The notes under the pieces: generated by a model
Told to the model about the DNA's origin: nothing
Databases searched by the model: none
The model's input: the letters and a program-made list of their open reading frames with translations, nothing else
In this document: positions 7,866 through 16,066 of the stretch, one piece after another
How positions within the stretch are numbered: the stretch's first letter is position 1
Layout of the letters: every line of letters begins with the position of its first letter
Translations under genes and position numbers: made by a program
From: an uncultured Nitrospira sp.
Lineage (GTDB): Bacteria > Nitrospirota > Nitrospiria > Nitrospirales > Nitrospiraceae
DNA length: 32,298 nt
Assembly (NCBI GenBank): GCA_902500705.1
Contig: CABVRR010000010.1
Location: forward strand, 25,327-57,624
Reading direction: 5' to 3'

Positions 7866-8261
7866 TTACCAGCTTGCCTGGTAGTAAACGCCGCGCCAGA
7901 CGTTCGTTTCCGGGGTGCGGAGCCACTCCAGCGCGGCACTCAGGATGCGCAGGTCATCTGCCTTTTCCGAGCCGTCCGACCGGCCAAAGAAACAGCCGTC
8001 GGTGTAGGGGAGGGCATCGCGTGCGACCGCCTCGATGATACGCTCGATGTCATCGGTGTCGAGGTTGATTTGCTGGCACGTGTCCTCGCCGAGAGCGAAG
8101 GTTTCGACGATGAAGCCGTGCAGGTTCGGGTGCTTGCGCCAGTAGCCGAGGCGCACGAATTTGCGCTCCAGTGGAAAGCCGTCCTCGGTGAGATTGTTAG
8201 CCGGATTTTCGTAATCGGTGAGCAGGTATTTTTCGCCGGTGAGGTACATATCGAGTCCCAT
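7866..8261 (-). CDS. MGLDMYL-type hypothetical protein, 131 aa
   Basis: The start at 8261 follows AAAGGAGAAAAATC. The protein opens with MGLDMYLTGEKYLL and has LGYWRKHPNLHGFI. This pattern is shared by a phage and plasmid protein family sometimes mislabelled as a kinase; its real function is unknown to me. It is acidic and soluble, without a recognisable catalytic site. It lies directly upstream of the 154-residue gene and probably shares a transcript with it. Confidence 0.75.
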   Translation of the reverse strand: MGLDMYLTGEKYLLTDYENPANNLTEDGFPLERKFVRLGYWRKHPNLHGFIVETFALGEDTCQQINLDTDDIERIIEAVARDALPYTDGCFFGRSDGSEKADDLRILSAALEWLRTPETNVWRGVYYQASW

Positions 8262-8476
8262 GATTTTTCTCCTTTTGTTGTTTGCGTCACTACGGGGAGC
8301 CACCCGCCGGTCGGAGAAGCCGTCCGGTCACTGATAAGGAAACGGCCAACACGGTTGCTGGCGCGGGCAGGCCGTTGACCGGATGGCGCGATCGGCGAAG
8401 ATCCCCGCCTTGAGGTGACGGATGACGAAAGGAGTCAGGGAAGGGACGCGGACCTCGCGGGAGAAAGATCAGCGGG

Positions 8477-8998
8477 TTAGCGGGGAGATATCCTGGCAGG
8501 CCGTCGCGTGGCGTGTCGCCATTTCCACGGCGGCATAATCTGGTCGGGTTGCAAGGCCCAGAGTCCGGTTCGTGCGTTCCTGGCGCGAGCTTCGGCTTCC
8601 AGAATCGCTGGGTCGGTGAGGTACTTGCGGTATGCCCATGCCGCGCCGCTCTGCACCATAGCGAGATTGATGTCACGGTTGTCCTGATAGACACGAGCCA
8701 CAATGCGCCGGTATTTGTCGGTGGTCATGGGCGCGATTGAAACATCCTTGCCAAAGACCATCCGGGCAAGGAGCTGTTTGGCTTTCTTCCCGTAGGGCTG
8801 TGCGAGCTCTGGCGCGTCGATCTCCGCGAACCGGATTTTGATCTGGCGTTTATCCGGAGTGAGGACGGTGATGGTGTCGCCGTCATGGACGCTGACCACG
8901 CGGGCGGTGATGGGGTCTGCGAAAGCCGTTGCCGTCAGGAGAAAAAGGGCGGCGGCAATGACCAGGATGGCGGTGTGTGCAGGAAAACATGTGCGCAT
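8477..8998 (-). CDS. Secreted thermonuclease-like (SNase) protein
   Basis: This 173-residue protein has an N-terminal signal peptide (hydrophobic AILVIAAALFLLTATAFA, probable cut before residue 28). A staphylococcal-nuclease fold follows. VHDGDTITV supplies the metal-binding Asp, IRFAEIDAPE the catalytic Arg and Glu, and DKYRRIVARV the second Arg. GAAWAYRKYL and ARTGLWA are typical family end motifs. It probably degrades nucleic acids in the periplasm or outside. Such genes are frequent passengers on plasmids. No partner gene is obvious nearby. Confidence 0.9.
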   Translation of the reverse strand: MRTCFPAHTAILVIAAALFLLTATAFADPITARVVSVHDGDTITVLTPDKRQIKIRFAEIDAPELAQPYGKKAKQLLARMVFGKDVSIAPMTTDKYRRIVARVYQDNRDINLAMVQSGAAWAYRKYLTDPAILEAEARARNARTGLWALQPDQIMPPWKWRHATRRPARISPR

Positions 8999-9056
8999 GG
9001 GATTTCATCGCAGAGGAAAGGTGCCGAGTCAATGCAGATTGGGGGTGCTGCCTTTA

Positions 9057-9085
9057 AACCCGCAAGGCCGAAACCCTGCGGGGTT
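9057..9085 (-). terminator. UUCG-loop hairpin, copy 3, after the methylase gene
   Basis: It resembles the hairpins at 6107 and 6788 with two changes: one extra G in the stem, and the loop end is U-UUCG-G. It lies 13 bp past the stop of the methylase gene at 9098. The minus-strand tail is GGGTTTAAAGG, so termination is probably weak. Confidence 0.55.
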
Positions 9086-9097
9086 GCGGACGCTGCT

Positions 9098-9772
9098 TTA
9101 GGCGGCAAGGAGTCGCGCTTTAGCTTGCGCCAGCCGCTTGCAGGCAATGGCGTGATACTTCGCGTCCAGCTCGATGCCGAGATAGCGGAAGCCACAAGAG
9201 CGGGCAGCCAGTAAGGTGGAACCGGAACCGGCGAAGGGATCGAGCACCAGTCCGTTAACTGGTGTGAATGCGGCAATCATAGAAGTGAGTACCGGCAGCG
9301 GTTTTTCGGTCGGATGATACTTGTTGCCGCTATACGTCCAGTCGAGCACATCGCTGATGATCGCCTGCGGCTCAGGGTTGCCCTTGACCAGCAGATAGGC
9401 GGCTTCATGCTGATAGCGCACGAACTGGGTTTTGGAGGTGTAGCGTTTCGGAAAGACCAGATGTCCCACGACACGGAAACCGGCACTGCGGAATGCGGTC
9501 AGGAAAAGGTCGGCTTTCGCCCAGCCATAGAAGCTCACCGCGAAGCTATCGGGCTTCAGGACACGGTACATCTCGGCGAATGCCGGTTTGAGCCAGGCAT
9601 CGTTATTGTCGTTCGGCACGCGGCGGCCGTCACGCGCACGATAGCGGGTGATGTACGGCGGGTCGGTGAGAATAAAATCGGCACTATGCTGTGGAAGCGT
9701 CGGCAGCAGCTTCAGACAATCGCCTTGCCATACCTCATTTGTTACTTCAATTTTGCTAAGAACACTAGTCAT
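9098..9772 (-). CDS. Solitary DNA (N4/N6) methyltransferase
   Basis: The start at 9772 (MTSVLSKIEVTNEVWQGDC) has AAGGAG six bases upstream. The ATG at 9778 would leave no spacing, and the frame further upstream has no site. The protein of 224 residues has DPPY (TDPPYITRY) early and a late LDPFAGSGST SAM-binding loop. This beta-class order resembles phage and plasmid orphan methylases and YhdJ. HPTEKP precedes the SAM site, as usual. No cognate nuclease gene adjoins it. It may protect the plasmid from restriction or mark DNA epigenetically. Confidence 0.88.
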   Translation of the reverse strand: MTSVLSKIEVTNEVWQGDCLKLLPTLPQHSADFILTDPPYITRYRARDGRRVPNDNNDAWLKPAFAEMYRVLKPDSFAVSFYGWAKADLFLTAFRSAGFRVVGHLVFPKRYTSKTQFVRYQHEAAYLLVKGNPEPQAIISDVLDWTYSGNKYHPTEKPLPVLTSMIAAFTPVNGLVLDPFAGSGSTLLAARSCGFRYLGIELDAKYHAIACKRLAQAKARLLAA

Positions 9773-10030
9773 ACACATCTCCTTGTGGTGGTGGAGGACG
9801 CGGGATGCATCCTTCCTTGTGACCACAAAGAGAGCCGACGGACCTAACGAGCCGCGCCAAGCTGAATTTTGTGCTTCCCGCGAGGAAGCCAAAGGCGGGG
9901 AAAATTCCGCTTGCGCCGCGACGTGCCGGTGGCACAGTGGGCAACAAGCTGGAAGGATGTAGGGGGCTTGTCCTTCACTCGGCAAGGTAAAGATGTGCAG
10001 GAAGTGGGCGGTAACTATGACGGGAACAGG

Positions 10031-11302
10031 CTAGCGGGCAACCGGCAATTCATCCCAGCTGGTAGTGAAGGCAGGGGAACGGCGGTTAAAGGTTGCCTTC
10101 CATTCCTTGGCGATGCCGCTCGATGCGTATTGCAGAGTACCCGAACCGAACCGTTCATTGATCGAATCCAGGGCCGCCATGAGCTTCTTCGAGCGTGTTC
10201 TATCCTTGCCGTCAAAGAGATCGGCTTGAACCCGACTGGCGGGAACGAGACCGACAAACATCACACCGGCTTTCTTATAGGCGTAGCCGTCGCGCCAGAT
10301 TTTCCGAATGCCCTGCAAGGCGGCTGTAATTAATTCGTGGGTGGTGTCGGTGGCGACCGGCAGCTTAAGCGTGAGCGAATTGCTGTACTGCTCAACCTCT
10401 TTAAATTGATTGGTGTGCAGGAAGACCGTGAGAGTAGTAACCGCCAGCTCCTCCGCCCGCAGTTTTTCCGCCGCCCGCGTGACATAGTTCGATACCGCTT
10501 CTTCCATTTCGTGAAGCTGGGTGATTGCCTTACCGAAGGAGCGGGCGCAGGTTATGCCCTTCTTCGGTGGCGGGCATTGTTCCAGTTCAAGGCAGGATAT
10601 GCCGCGCAGTTCCATTACCAGACGTAAGCCCACAATCCCCATATGCTTCCTGATGAACTGCTCGTCAGCATGGCATAGCTGTAACGCGGTGTGAATGCCG
10701 TGTTGGTGCAGGAGCTGCGAGCGTGCTTTCCCGATTCCCCAGACATCGGAAGCGGCGGTCTGATTTAACACACTGTCCCGGTCGGAACAGGTGAGCAGGT
10801 CAAACACTCCGCCGGGGGTTTTCTTGGCAATGCCACCGGCAATCTTCGACAGGGTTTTAGTTTCGGCAATGCCAATGGAAACGGGCAGGCCAGTCCAGCA
10901 CTTCACCGTAGAGCGGATAGTCCCGGCATATTCGGAAAGGTTCTTTGAGCGGAAACCGGAGAGGCTGAGGAATGCTTCATCGATCGAGTAGATTTCTAAA
11001 TCGGGGCAAAACTGCTGCAAGGTTTCCATGACGCGCTGGCTCATATCGCCATAGAGCGCGTAGTTCGATGAGAATACCTGAACGCGGTGGGCGCGGATGG
11101 TGTCGCGCACCATGAACTCCGGCACTCCCATGCCGATTCCAAGTTGCTTGGCTTCGTTGCTGCGGGCAACGACACAGCCATCATTATTGGAAAGCACAAT
11201 CACTGGCTGGCCGTTCAGCCTGGGATTGAAAACTCTCTCGCAGCTTGCATAGAAATTGTTGCAATCGACGAGGGCGAAAACGGGCGGGGAGGCGGGTGAC
11301 AT
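10031..11302 (-). CDS. umuC: Y-family DNA polymerase V catalytic subunit UmuC
   Basis: This 423-residue protein opens with ALVDCNNFYASCERVFNP (metal ligand D13) and has EIYSIDEAF (D108, E109). These are the catalytic carboxylates of Y-family polymerases. The little-finger domain and the DUF4113-like C-terminus (KKLMAALDSINERFGSGTLQYA) are complete, so it looks functional. It performs error-prone translesion synthesis with processed UmuD. The start lies 2 bp after the umuD stop, so the two are coupled. Confidence 0.95.
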   Translation of the reverse strand: MSPASPPVFALVDCNNFYASCERVFNPRLNGQPVIVLSNNDGCVVARSNEAKQLGIGMGVPEFMVRDTIRAHRVQVFSSNYALYGDMSQRVMETLQQFCPDLEIYSIDEAFLSLSGFRSKNLSEYAGTIRSTVKCWTGLPVSIGIAETKTLSKIAGGIAKKTPGGVFDLLTCSDRDSVLNQTAASDVWGIGKARSQLLHQHGIHTALQLCHADEQFIRKHMGIVGLRLVMELRGISCLELEQCPPPKKGITCARSFGKAITQLHEMEEAVSNYVTRAAEKLRAEELAVTTLTVFLHTNQFKEVEQYSNSLTLKLPVATDTTHELITAALQGIRKIWRDGYAYKKAGVMFVGLVPASRVQADLFDGKDRTRSKKLMAALDSINERFGSGTLQYASSGIAKEWKATFNRRSPAFTTSWDELPVAR

Positions 11303-11304
11303 GA

Positions 11305-11730
11305 CTAAAGCTGGTGAATGACGCTGGTGACTACTCCCCAGATCTCGAATGACTGCTGAAGCTTAATCTCTATGGGCTGATAATCCGGGTTTTCCGGCAG
11401 GAGGCGGAGAAGCCCATTCTTCTGGTACAGGCGTTTGACCGTCAGTTCTCCATCCAACGCCGCCACGATGACATTGCCGCTCTTGGCTTCCAAGGAGCGA
11501 TCCACAACCAGCAAATCGCCGGAATGAATCCCTGCCCCGATCATTGAATCGCCGGAAACGCGAACATAAAAGGTTGCAGCCGGGTGTTTGACCAGATGCT
11601 TCGTAATATCGAGCTTGCCTTCTAAATAATCATCGGCGGGTGAAGGAAAGCCAGCGGGGAGCCGTCCTAAGAAAATAGGCAGCTTATAGCGTGTTGCAAG
11701 GTCGGGCGCGTAAATGGTTTCCACGGTCAT
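11305..11730 (-). CDS. umuD: UmuD, LexA-like self-cleaving polymerase V subunit
   Basis: This 141-residue protein has the S24 peptidase site: SGDSM (Ser62) and LTVKR (Lys99). The cleavage site A26-G27 lies in LPAGFPSPADDY. RecA-stimulated self-cleavage would give UmuD', which joins UmuC. The gene lies 18 bp after yedK and directly before umuC. The 20 bases before the ATG are pyrimidine-rich, with no Shine-Dalgarno sequence close by, so translation probably depends on coupling to yedK. Confidence 0.94.
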   Translation of the reverse strand: MTVETIYAPDLATRYKLPIFLGRLPAGFPSPADDYLEGKLDITKHLVKHPAATFYVRVSGDSMIGAGIHSGDLLVVDRSLEAKSGNVIVAALDGELTVKRLYQKNGLLRLLPENPDYQPIEIKLQQSFEIWGVVTSVIHQL

Positions 11731-11748
11731 AGGGGAGGGAGTCTATCC

Positions 11749-12441
11749 TTAAACCGGGATTGGCTCAAGTAATTGTGGCGCATTGTTTCTCGGGCTGTTC
11801 ACCATGTGGCTCACCGGATAGGCGTGCAGCTCTTCACTGGGATAGGAGCGGAGCAAGCCTTTGAGCGGTTCTGCTGGGGCGGCCGGATCTAGCCACTGCT
11901 CATAGCTGGAGGAGGGGAGGATGACCGGCATACGGTTATGTATTGATGACATCAGCTCGTTCGGTTCCGTAGTAATGATCGTGCAGGATTCTATCGGCGG
12001 CGCGGTCGTTCCTGACTCTCCCGCTGGCGGTTGCCACCATTCCCACAGTCCGGCAAAGGCGAAGGGTTTCTTGTCCTTGCGCCCTATCCACATCGGTTGT
12101 TTGCGCTCTCCCACCCGTTGCCATTCATAAAACCCATCGGCCACAATCAGGCAGCGGCGTTTTTTGAAGGCGGAGCGGTACGCGGGCTTTTCGGCCACCG
12201 TTTCGCACTTGGCGTTGATGCACTGGTTGCCGAATTTCGCCTCTTTTGCCCATACCGGAATCAATCCCCACCTGAGTAACACGCACTCCCGCTTGGCGGA
12301 TTCCGGTTTCAGCCGGATCGCAACCACATTCTGCGTGGGGGCAATATTGTAGTTCGCTCTAAATAAAGGTATCGGCTTATCGATTTTGAACTGATCGGCG
12401 ATGACTTCAGGGCTTGCTGTTTGTGTATATCTTCCGCACAT
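11749..12441 (-). CDS. yedK: SRAP-domain abasic-site DNA-protein crosslinker (YedK/HMCES)
   Basis: This 230-residue protein has catalytic Cys2 (MCGRYTQ), NYNIAPTQ, the DGFYEW Glu and the IHNRMPVIL His. These are the four signatures of SRAP/HMCES proteins, which form a thiazolidine crosslink with abasic sites in single-stranded DNA. It is the first gene of an apparent yedK-umuD-umuC operon. That arrangement couples shielding of abasic sites to translesion synthesis. No convincing LexA box (CTGT-N8-ACAG or GTTC-N7-GTTC) was found upstream by eye. Confidence 0.93.
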   Translation of the reverse strand: MCGRYTQTASPEVIADQFKIDKPIPLFRANYNIAPTQNVVAIRLKPESAKRECVLLRWGLIPVWAKEAKFGNQCINAKCETVAEKPAYRSAFKKRRCLIVADGFYEWQRVGERKQPMWIGRKDKKPFAFAGLWEWWQPPAGESGTTAPPIESCTIITTEPNELMSSIHNRMPVILPSSSYEQWLDPAAPAEPLKGLLRSYPSEELHAYPVSHMVNSPRNNAPQLLEPIPV

Positions 12442-12515
12442 AGCGATAATTCTAGGCGATAAAACGGTTTAGGGATAGAGATTTGAGAGAGGCATCAGAA
12501 CTCACAAGAATGTCA

Positions 12516-12544
12516 TTGACAGGTGTTAGGTTACAGGCTACGGT
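12516..12544 (+). promoter_or_regulatory. Candidate sigma70 promoter for higBA
   Basis: A consensus -35 TTGACA (12516-12521) is 17 bp from TACGGT (12539-12544). The expected transcription start coincides with the higB ATG at 12551, and no Shine-Dalgarno sequence precedes that ATG, so higB may be leaderless. The -35 lies in the short inverted repeat TGTCA-T-TGACA, a possible HigA operator. Confidence 0.45.
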
Positions 12545-12550
12545 TGTTAG

Positions 12551-12841
12551 ATGAAGATACGGAACTTTGTGCATAAGGGGTTGAAGCGTCTCTACAGCGA
12601 AGATAGCGGGCGGGGCGTTCCACCTGACACCGTGGACAAGCTACGCAAAATGCTCGCCTATATGGACGATATGCAAGACCCTGACGAATTGCGAATGCTT
12701 CCAGCGTGGAAAGTCCATACGCTTACCGGCGACCGCAAAGGGACATGGAGCCTGAGCGTTACCCGTAACCGACGCCTCACGTTCCGCATTGACTATGCAG
12801 AGGGAGAAATTTGCGACGTGAATTTAGAGGACTACCATTAG
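12551..12841 (+). CDS. higB: HigB/RelE-family mRNA interferase toxin
   Basis: This 96-residue protein starts IRNFVHKGLKRLY and has LRMLPAWKVHTLTGDRKGTWSLSV, NRRLTFR and DVNLEDYH at the end. These are the complete signature of plasmid HigB toxins, which cut mRNA on the ribosome. It comes before its antitoxin, as is usual for higBA. The following antitoxin start is 17 bp away. There is no ribosome binding site before the ATG, which may keep toxin expression below that of the antitoxin. Confidence 0.92.
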   Translation: MKIRNFVHKGLKRLYSEDSGRGVPPDTVDKLRKMLAYMDDMQDPDELRMLPAWKVHTLTGDRKGTWSLSVTRNRRLTFRIDYAEGEICDVNLEDYH

Positions 12842-12858
12842 AAGAGGAGGAACAGAAT

Positions 12859-13158
12859 ATGACTATGAAAAACCCGCCACACCCCGGAGACTTTATCCGC
12901 AGTGAGCTTGTAGAGCCTGCGGGACTATCCGTCACGGCGGCCGCCAAAGCTCTTTGCGTGTCACGACCAACGCTGTCAAGTTTGCTTAATGGCAAGGCGG
13001 ACTTATCGGGAGAGATGGCTTTGCGACTAGAAAAGGCATTCGGTGTGAAGATGGATACCCTGATGCGGATGCAGGTGTCCTATGACATTGCCCAAACTCG
13101 CAAGCGAGCGAAACACGTTCATGTGCGACGGCTTACGCTTACGGCCGTCCCTTCCTAA
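12859..13158 (+). CDS. higA: HigA-family XRE antitoxin
   Basis: I start it at 12859 (MTMKNPPHPGDFIRSEL) because GAGGAGGAAC lies just upstream; a longer frame begins inside higB without a site. The 99-residue product has the HigA pattern PHPGDFIRSELVEPAGLSVTAAAKAL, a helix-turn-helix (VSRPTLSSLLNGKADLS) and MALRLEKAFG. It neutralises HigB and represses the operon. It ends 41 bp before the OLD-like ATPase gene. Confidence 0.93.
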   Translation: MTMKNPPHPGDFIRSELVEPAGLSVTAAAKALCVSRPTLSSLLNGKADLSGEMALRLEKAFGVKMDTLMRMQVSYDIAQTRKRAKHVHVRRLTLTAVPS

Positions 13159-13199
13159 GGTGAATCGACGCCCTGACTGCATAAAGTAGATAACCGCAC

Positions 13200-15218
13200 A
13201 TGAAGCTCTCGGAATTCAGAATAGAAATGTACAAGTCGATCCTCGACTCACAGTGGGTGAGGGTGACTGACCTGACAGTTCTGGTGGGGAAGAATGAGGT
13301 TGGGAAAACGTCCTTGCTTCGAGGGCTTCACAAGTTTAACCCGTTTCATGCGGAGCCTTATGACATCCAGCGAGAGTGGCCACGGGCACATCGCGATAAG
13401 CGTACAGACAAGCAGATTGTCTGCCGCACCCGTTTCAAAATAGATGCAGCAGAAAATAAGCAGCTTTCAGAAATCACAGGAAAGCCGATCGAGATTGACG
13501 TGTTAGAGATTACGAAAAACTATGCCGGGGAATTTGAAGCGCTATTCCCTTCAGACCATTTTCCGGACAGCTTGCACCCGAACGACATTGATGCGGCGAT
13601 GGGAAAGCTTCCAAAGCTGCCAGATCAAGTGACGGAAGAGTTTAAAAATGAAGCAGAAGCAGTTATGGCGGAAGCACGTCGATTGGCCGCAGAGGGGCGG
13701 TTCACGGAGCTAGCCAAATTCCCGGATAGCATGTCTACGAGGCTGCAAGCAGTGCGGGTAGGTGGGGGAACAGAACCACATCATCAAAATGAGGGGCAGT
13801 TTACCGAACAGTTTAAAGCACAACTTAATAACATTGTTCGCGAATTGCAAAAAACAGAAACCGTGCACCATAAGGCTCATGATTACATTGTTGGAAAAAT
13901 TCCGAGCTTTGTTTACATGGATGAATATAAGTCGTTCCAGGGCACGGCTATACTTAATGAGGTACAGCAACGTAAGACCAAGAAAAAGCCCTCTCCTGAT
14001 GATGAAGCACTGCTGACAATCCTAGCCCTGTCAGGTTTGGATCTCGATCAATTGGTCAAGAAAGGAAATGATACAGATAAGGAAGAACGGCAGTACGACC
14101 TAAGTGACGGAGCTTCAACGCTTAGTAGAAAGATCGAGGGGCACTGGGGGCAACTGAAATATGATGTTAATTTTAACGCCGACGGACAACAGTTTTTCAC
14201 GTTCATCCGTGATCCTAATGACAAAGCGCTAATCAAATTAGAAGAACGATCGCGAGGGTTTCAATGGTTCTTTTCATTCGATCTTTTATTGATGCATCAA
14301 ACAAAAGGGACGTTCGAGGGATGTGTGATCTTACTCGATGAGCCAGGATTACACCTCCATCCTGAAGGGCAGCAAGATCTGCTGAAGAGGCTTGAGGAAT
14401 ATGCCAAGGGCAATGTGCTTATATACTCGACGCACCTTCCATTTATGATTGACCTGCAGGAACCCGATCGGATTCGCATTTTAAGTGAGACGTCGAATGG
14501 CATGGTAGTCACGGATGATCTCACACAAACACAGCCTGAGGGAAAGTTAACGCTTCAAGCTGCACTAGGAATTAGTGGACGTACCAGTTATCTGGTAGCC
14601 GATCGAAATCTTGTGGTGGAAGGTGTGGACGATTATTGGTTGATTTCGGCACTGTCTAATCTGGCGAGTCGTTCAGGGATAACGACGATGCCTGATGACA
14701 TGCTTATCACTCCCGCTGGCGGCGCATCGGAAGTGACCTATATTGCCACCTTTATGGTTGGGCAGGAACTAGGTGTGATTGCCTTGTACGATACGGATGA
14801 GTCTGGAACGACAGCGAAGGATAAATTCGTAAAGAAATGGCTGACCCGATACCATGATAGACCGGCTGAAGCTCTTGGACTCGGAGAGGTATGGAATTTG
14901 CCAGGTGAGGCATCAATCGAGGATTTATTCCTAGACGACTTCTATCTTAAGTACGTCCAGAATCTATACGATAAACAGCTTGCTGCTGCTGGTGTCAAAA
15001 ATATTGCCCTCAACAAGGGCGGGCAATTGGTGAAACGAGTAGAGAGATTCTTTGAAGGCCACAATCTTCCTTTCAACAAAGGTTCTATTGCCAAGCGGAT
15101 CGCAAGCGATATTCGCGCAATGAGCAAGTGGACGGAGCTTCCGAAAGAGACACAGGAGCGCGGGAAAATGTTGTTAACGGGTATAGCAACTGCTGCTGAA
15201 AAGCTAGCTGAAAAGTAG
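13200..15218 (+). CDS. OLD-like AAA ATPase with TOPRIM nuclease domain
   Basis: This is a 672-residue protein. An SMC/RecF-type ATPase opens with the Walker A loop GKNEVGKTS (K36). A long helical insert lies at about 120-300. Walker B is ILLDEPGLHLHP (D380, E381) with the H-loop STHLPF near 411. A TOPRIM domain follows with VVEGVDD near 472 and ALYDTDESG near 530 (D-x-D). The order matches OLD-family nucleases such as P2 Old and Gabija GajA, ATP-regulated DNases in phage defence. It lies 27 bp upstream of a DUF3800-like gene, probably its partner, and 41 bp after higA. All catalytic acids are present. Confidence 0.88.
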   Translation: MKLSEFRIEMYKSILDSQWVRVTDLTVLVGKNEVGKTSLLRGLHKFNPFHAEPYDIQREWPRAHRDKRTDKQIVCRTRFKIDAAENKQLSEITGKPIEIDVLEITKNYAGEFEALFPSDHFPDSLHPNDIDAAMGKLPKLPDQVTEEFKNEAEAVMAEARRLAAEGRFTELAKFPDSMSTRLQAVRVGGGTEPHHQNEGQFTEQFKAQLNNIVRELQKTETVHHKAHDYIVGKIPSFVYMDEYKSFQGTAILNEVQQRKTKKKPSPDDEALLTILALSGLDLDQLVKKGNDTDKEERQYDLSDGASTLSRKIEGHWGQLKYDVNFNADGQQFFTFIRDPNDKALIKLEERSRGFQWFFSFDLLLMHQTKGTFEGCVILLDEPGLHLHPEGQQDLLKRLEEYAKGNVLIYSTHLPFMIDLQEPDRIRILSETSNGMVVTDDLTQTQPEGKLTLQAALGISGRTSYLVADRNLVVEGVDDYWLISALSNLASRSGITTMPDDMLITPAGGASEVTYIATFMVGQELGVIALYDTDESGTTAKDKFVKKWLTRYHDRPAEALGLGEVWNLPGEASIEDLFLDDFYLKYVQNLYDKQLAAAGVKNIALNKGGQLVKRVERFFEGHNLPFNKGSIAKRIASDIRAMSKWTELPKETQERGKMLLTGIATAAEKLAEK

Positions 15219-15245
15219 CGACTGTCGCGCTGCTCGATTGTCGGT

Positions 15246-15932
15246 ATGAAACCAGAATTCTATATCTTCATTGATGAACAGCCTAAGCAAACAAAACATC
15301 GTAGGCGAACTATTGTGAGTGCAATAGTTACCGAACAGGATGGCTGGATAAATCATTTCAAGGAGGCTGCAGTAGTTGGACAAATCCGTGCCTCTAAACA
15401 GCTACGGCTAATCTCTAAGCTGCTGATTCAAGGGAATGGAATAGGCGTGGTCATGTATGCCGACACGGAATTCTATGACGGAGTCACGCATTATACCGAT
15501 GACATCCCAGAAATGGCGGCAAACGACAACGTTTGGTCAATCGTTGTTGTGTGTGCCATCGCGAGAGCACTGCGCTGGCTAGGAGATAACGTTACTAAAT
15601 CAGCTTTAATTGACGTATGCCACGACCCAAGGGATTTAACAGGGCAACATAGAACAGCGTTTGAGGACTATATACGACGCGGAATTGCAATGTTAGCAAA
15701 AGAAAAAAAGGGATACGATTTTACTATTAAACAGATAGACCGAATTCCAAAGCGAAAAGGAAACTCACCACCAGATAAATTCCAGCAAGGGGTAATAGTA
15801 GCCGACCTCCTCTGCAGTCATGCCAAACGTCTAATTTCTGGAGAAAATATTTCCCGCATCATTTGCGAAAATGCCAGAATTGATGACCTCCTCCTTTTAT
15901 TCGGGTTAATGGGGAAGAAATCTGCAACATGA
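15246..15932 (+). CDS. DUF3800-like protein, 228 aa
   Basis: The start YIFIDEQ (D10, E11) matches the FIDESG opening of DUF3800. A middle strand ends in ALIDVCHDP and the C-terminal helix has QGVIVADLLCSHA, like the QLADL end of the family. These carboxylates sit where an RNase H-like nuclease fold would hold its metal ligands. The family's function is unproven, although it is often found in mobile and defence loci. The usual SG after DE is replaced by QP. The gene probably shares a transcript with the OLD-like ATPase. I propose the pair forms one system, by inference from position. Confidence 0.75.
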   Translation: MKPEFYIFIDEQPKQTKHRRRTIVSAIVTEQDGWINHFKEAAVVGQIRASKQLRLISKLLIQGNGIGVVMYADTEFYDGVTHYTDDIPEMAANDNVWSIVVVCAIARALRWLGDNVTKSALIDVCHDPRDLTGQHRTAFEDYIRRGIAMLAKEKKGYDFTIKQIDRIPKRKGNSPPDKFQQGVIVADLLCSHAKRLISGENISRIICENARIDDLLLLFGLMGKKSAT

Positions 15933-16066
15933 CCTTGACCGCGCAGCGAATCCTAGGAGAGGTGGCGTCCTGATGAAAAGACGTAAAGTTATTTATTATA
16001 GAACGCGAGGTGGGCGGTATTGAGTTTCGTGTCTTTCTATGTGCGACCGATAAAATAATTGCATTC

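Noticed and set aside
9314..9847. Antisense frame of 177 codons opposite the methylase gene
   Set aside because: It is the complement of a gene with clear methylase motifs; high GC keeps the opposite strand open.
9869..10333. Plus-strand frame of 154 codons at the umuC 3' end
   Set aside because: It mostly overlaps umuC, has no ribosome binding site and no recognisable domain.
12442..12550. LexA/SOS box before yedK-umuDC
   Set aside because: Only a poor partial match (GAAC-N7-AATG near 12499) was found; no CTGT-N8-ACAG either.
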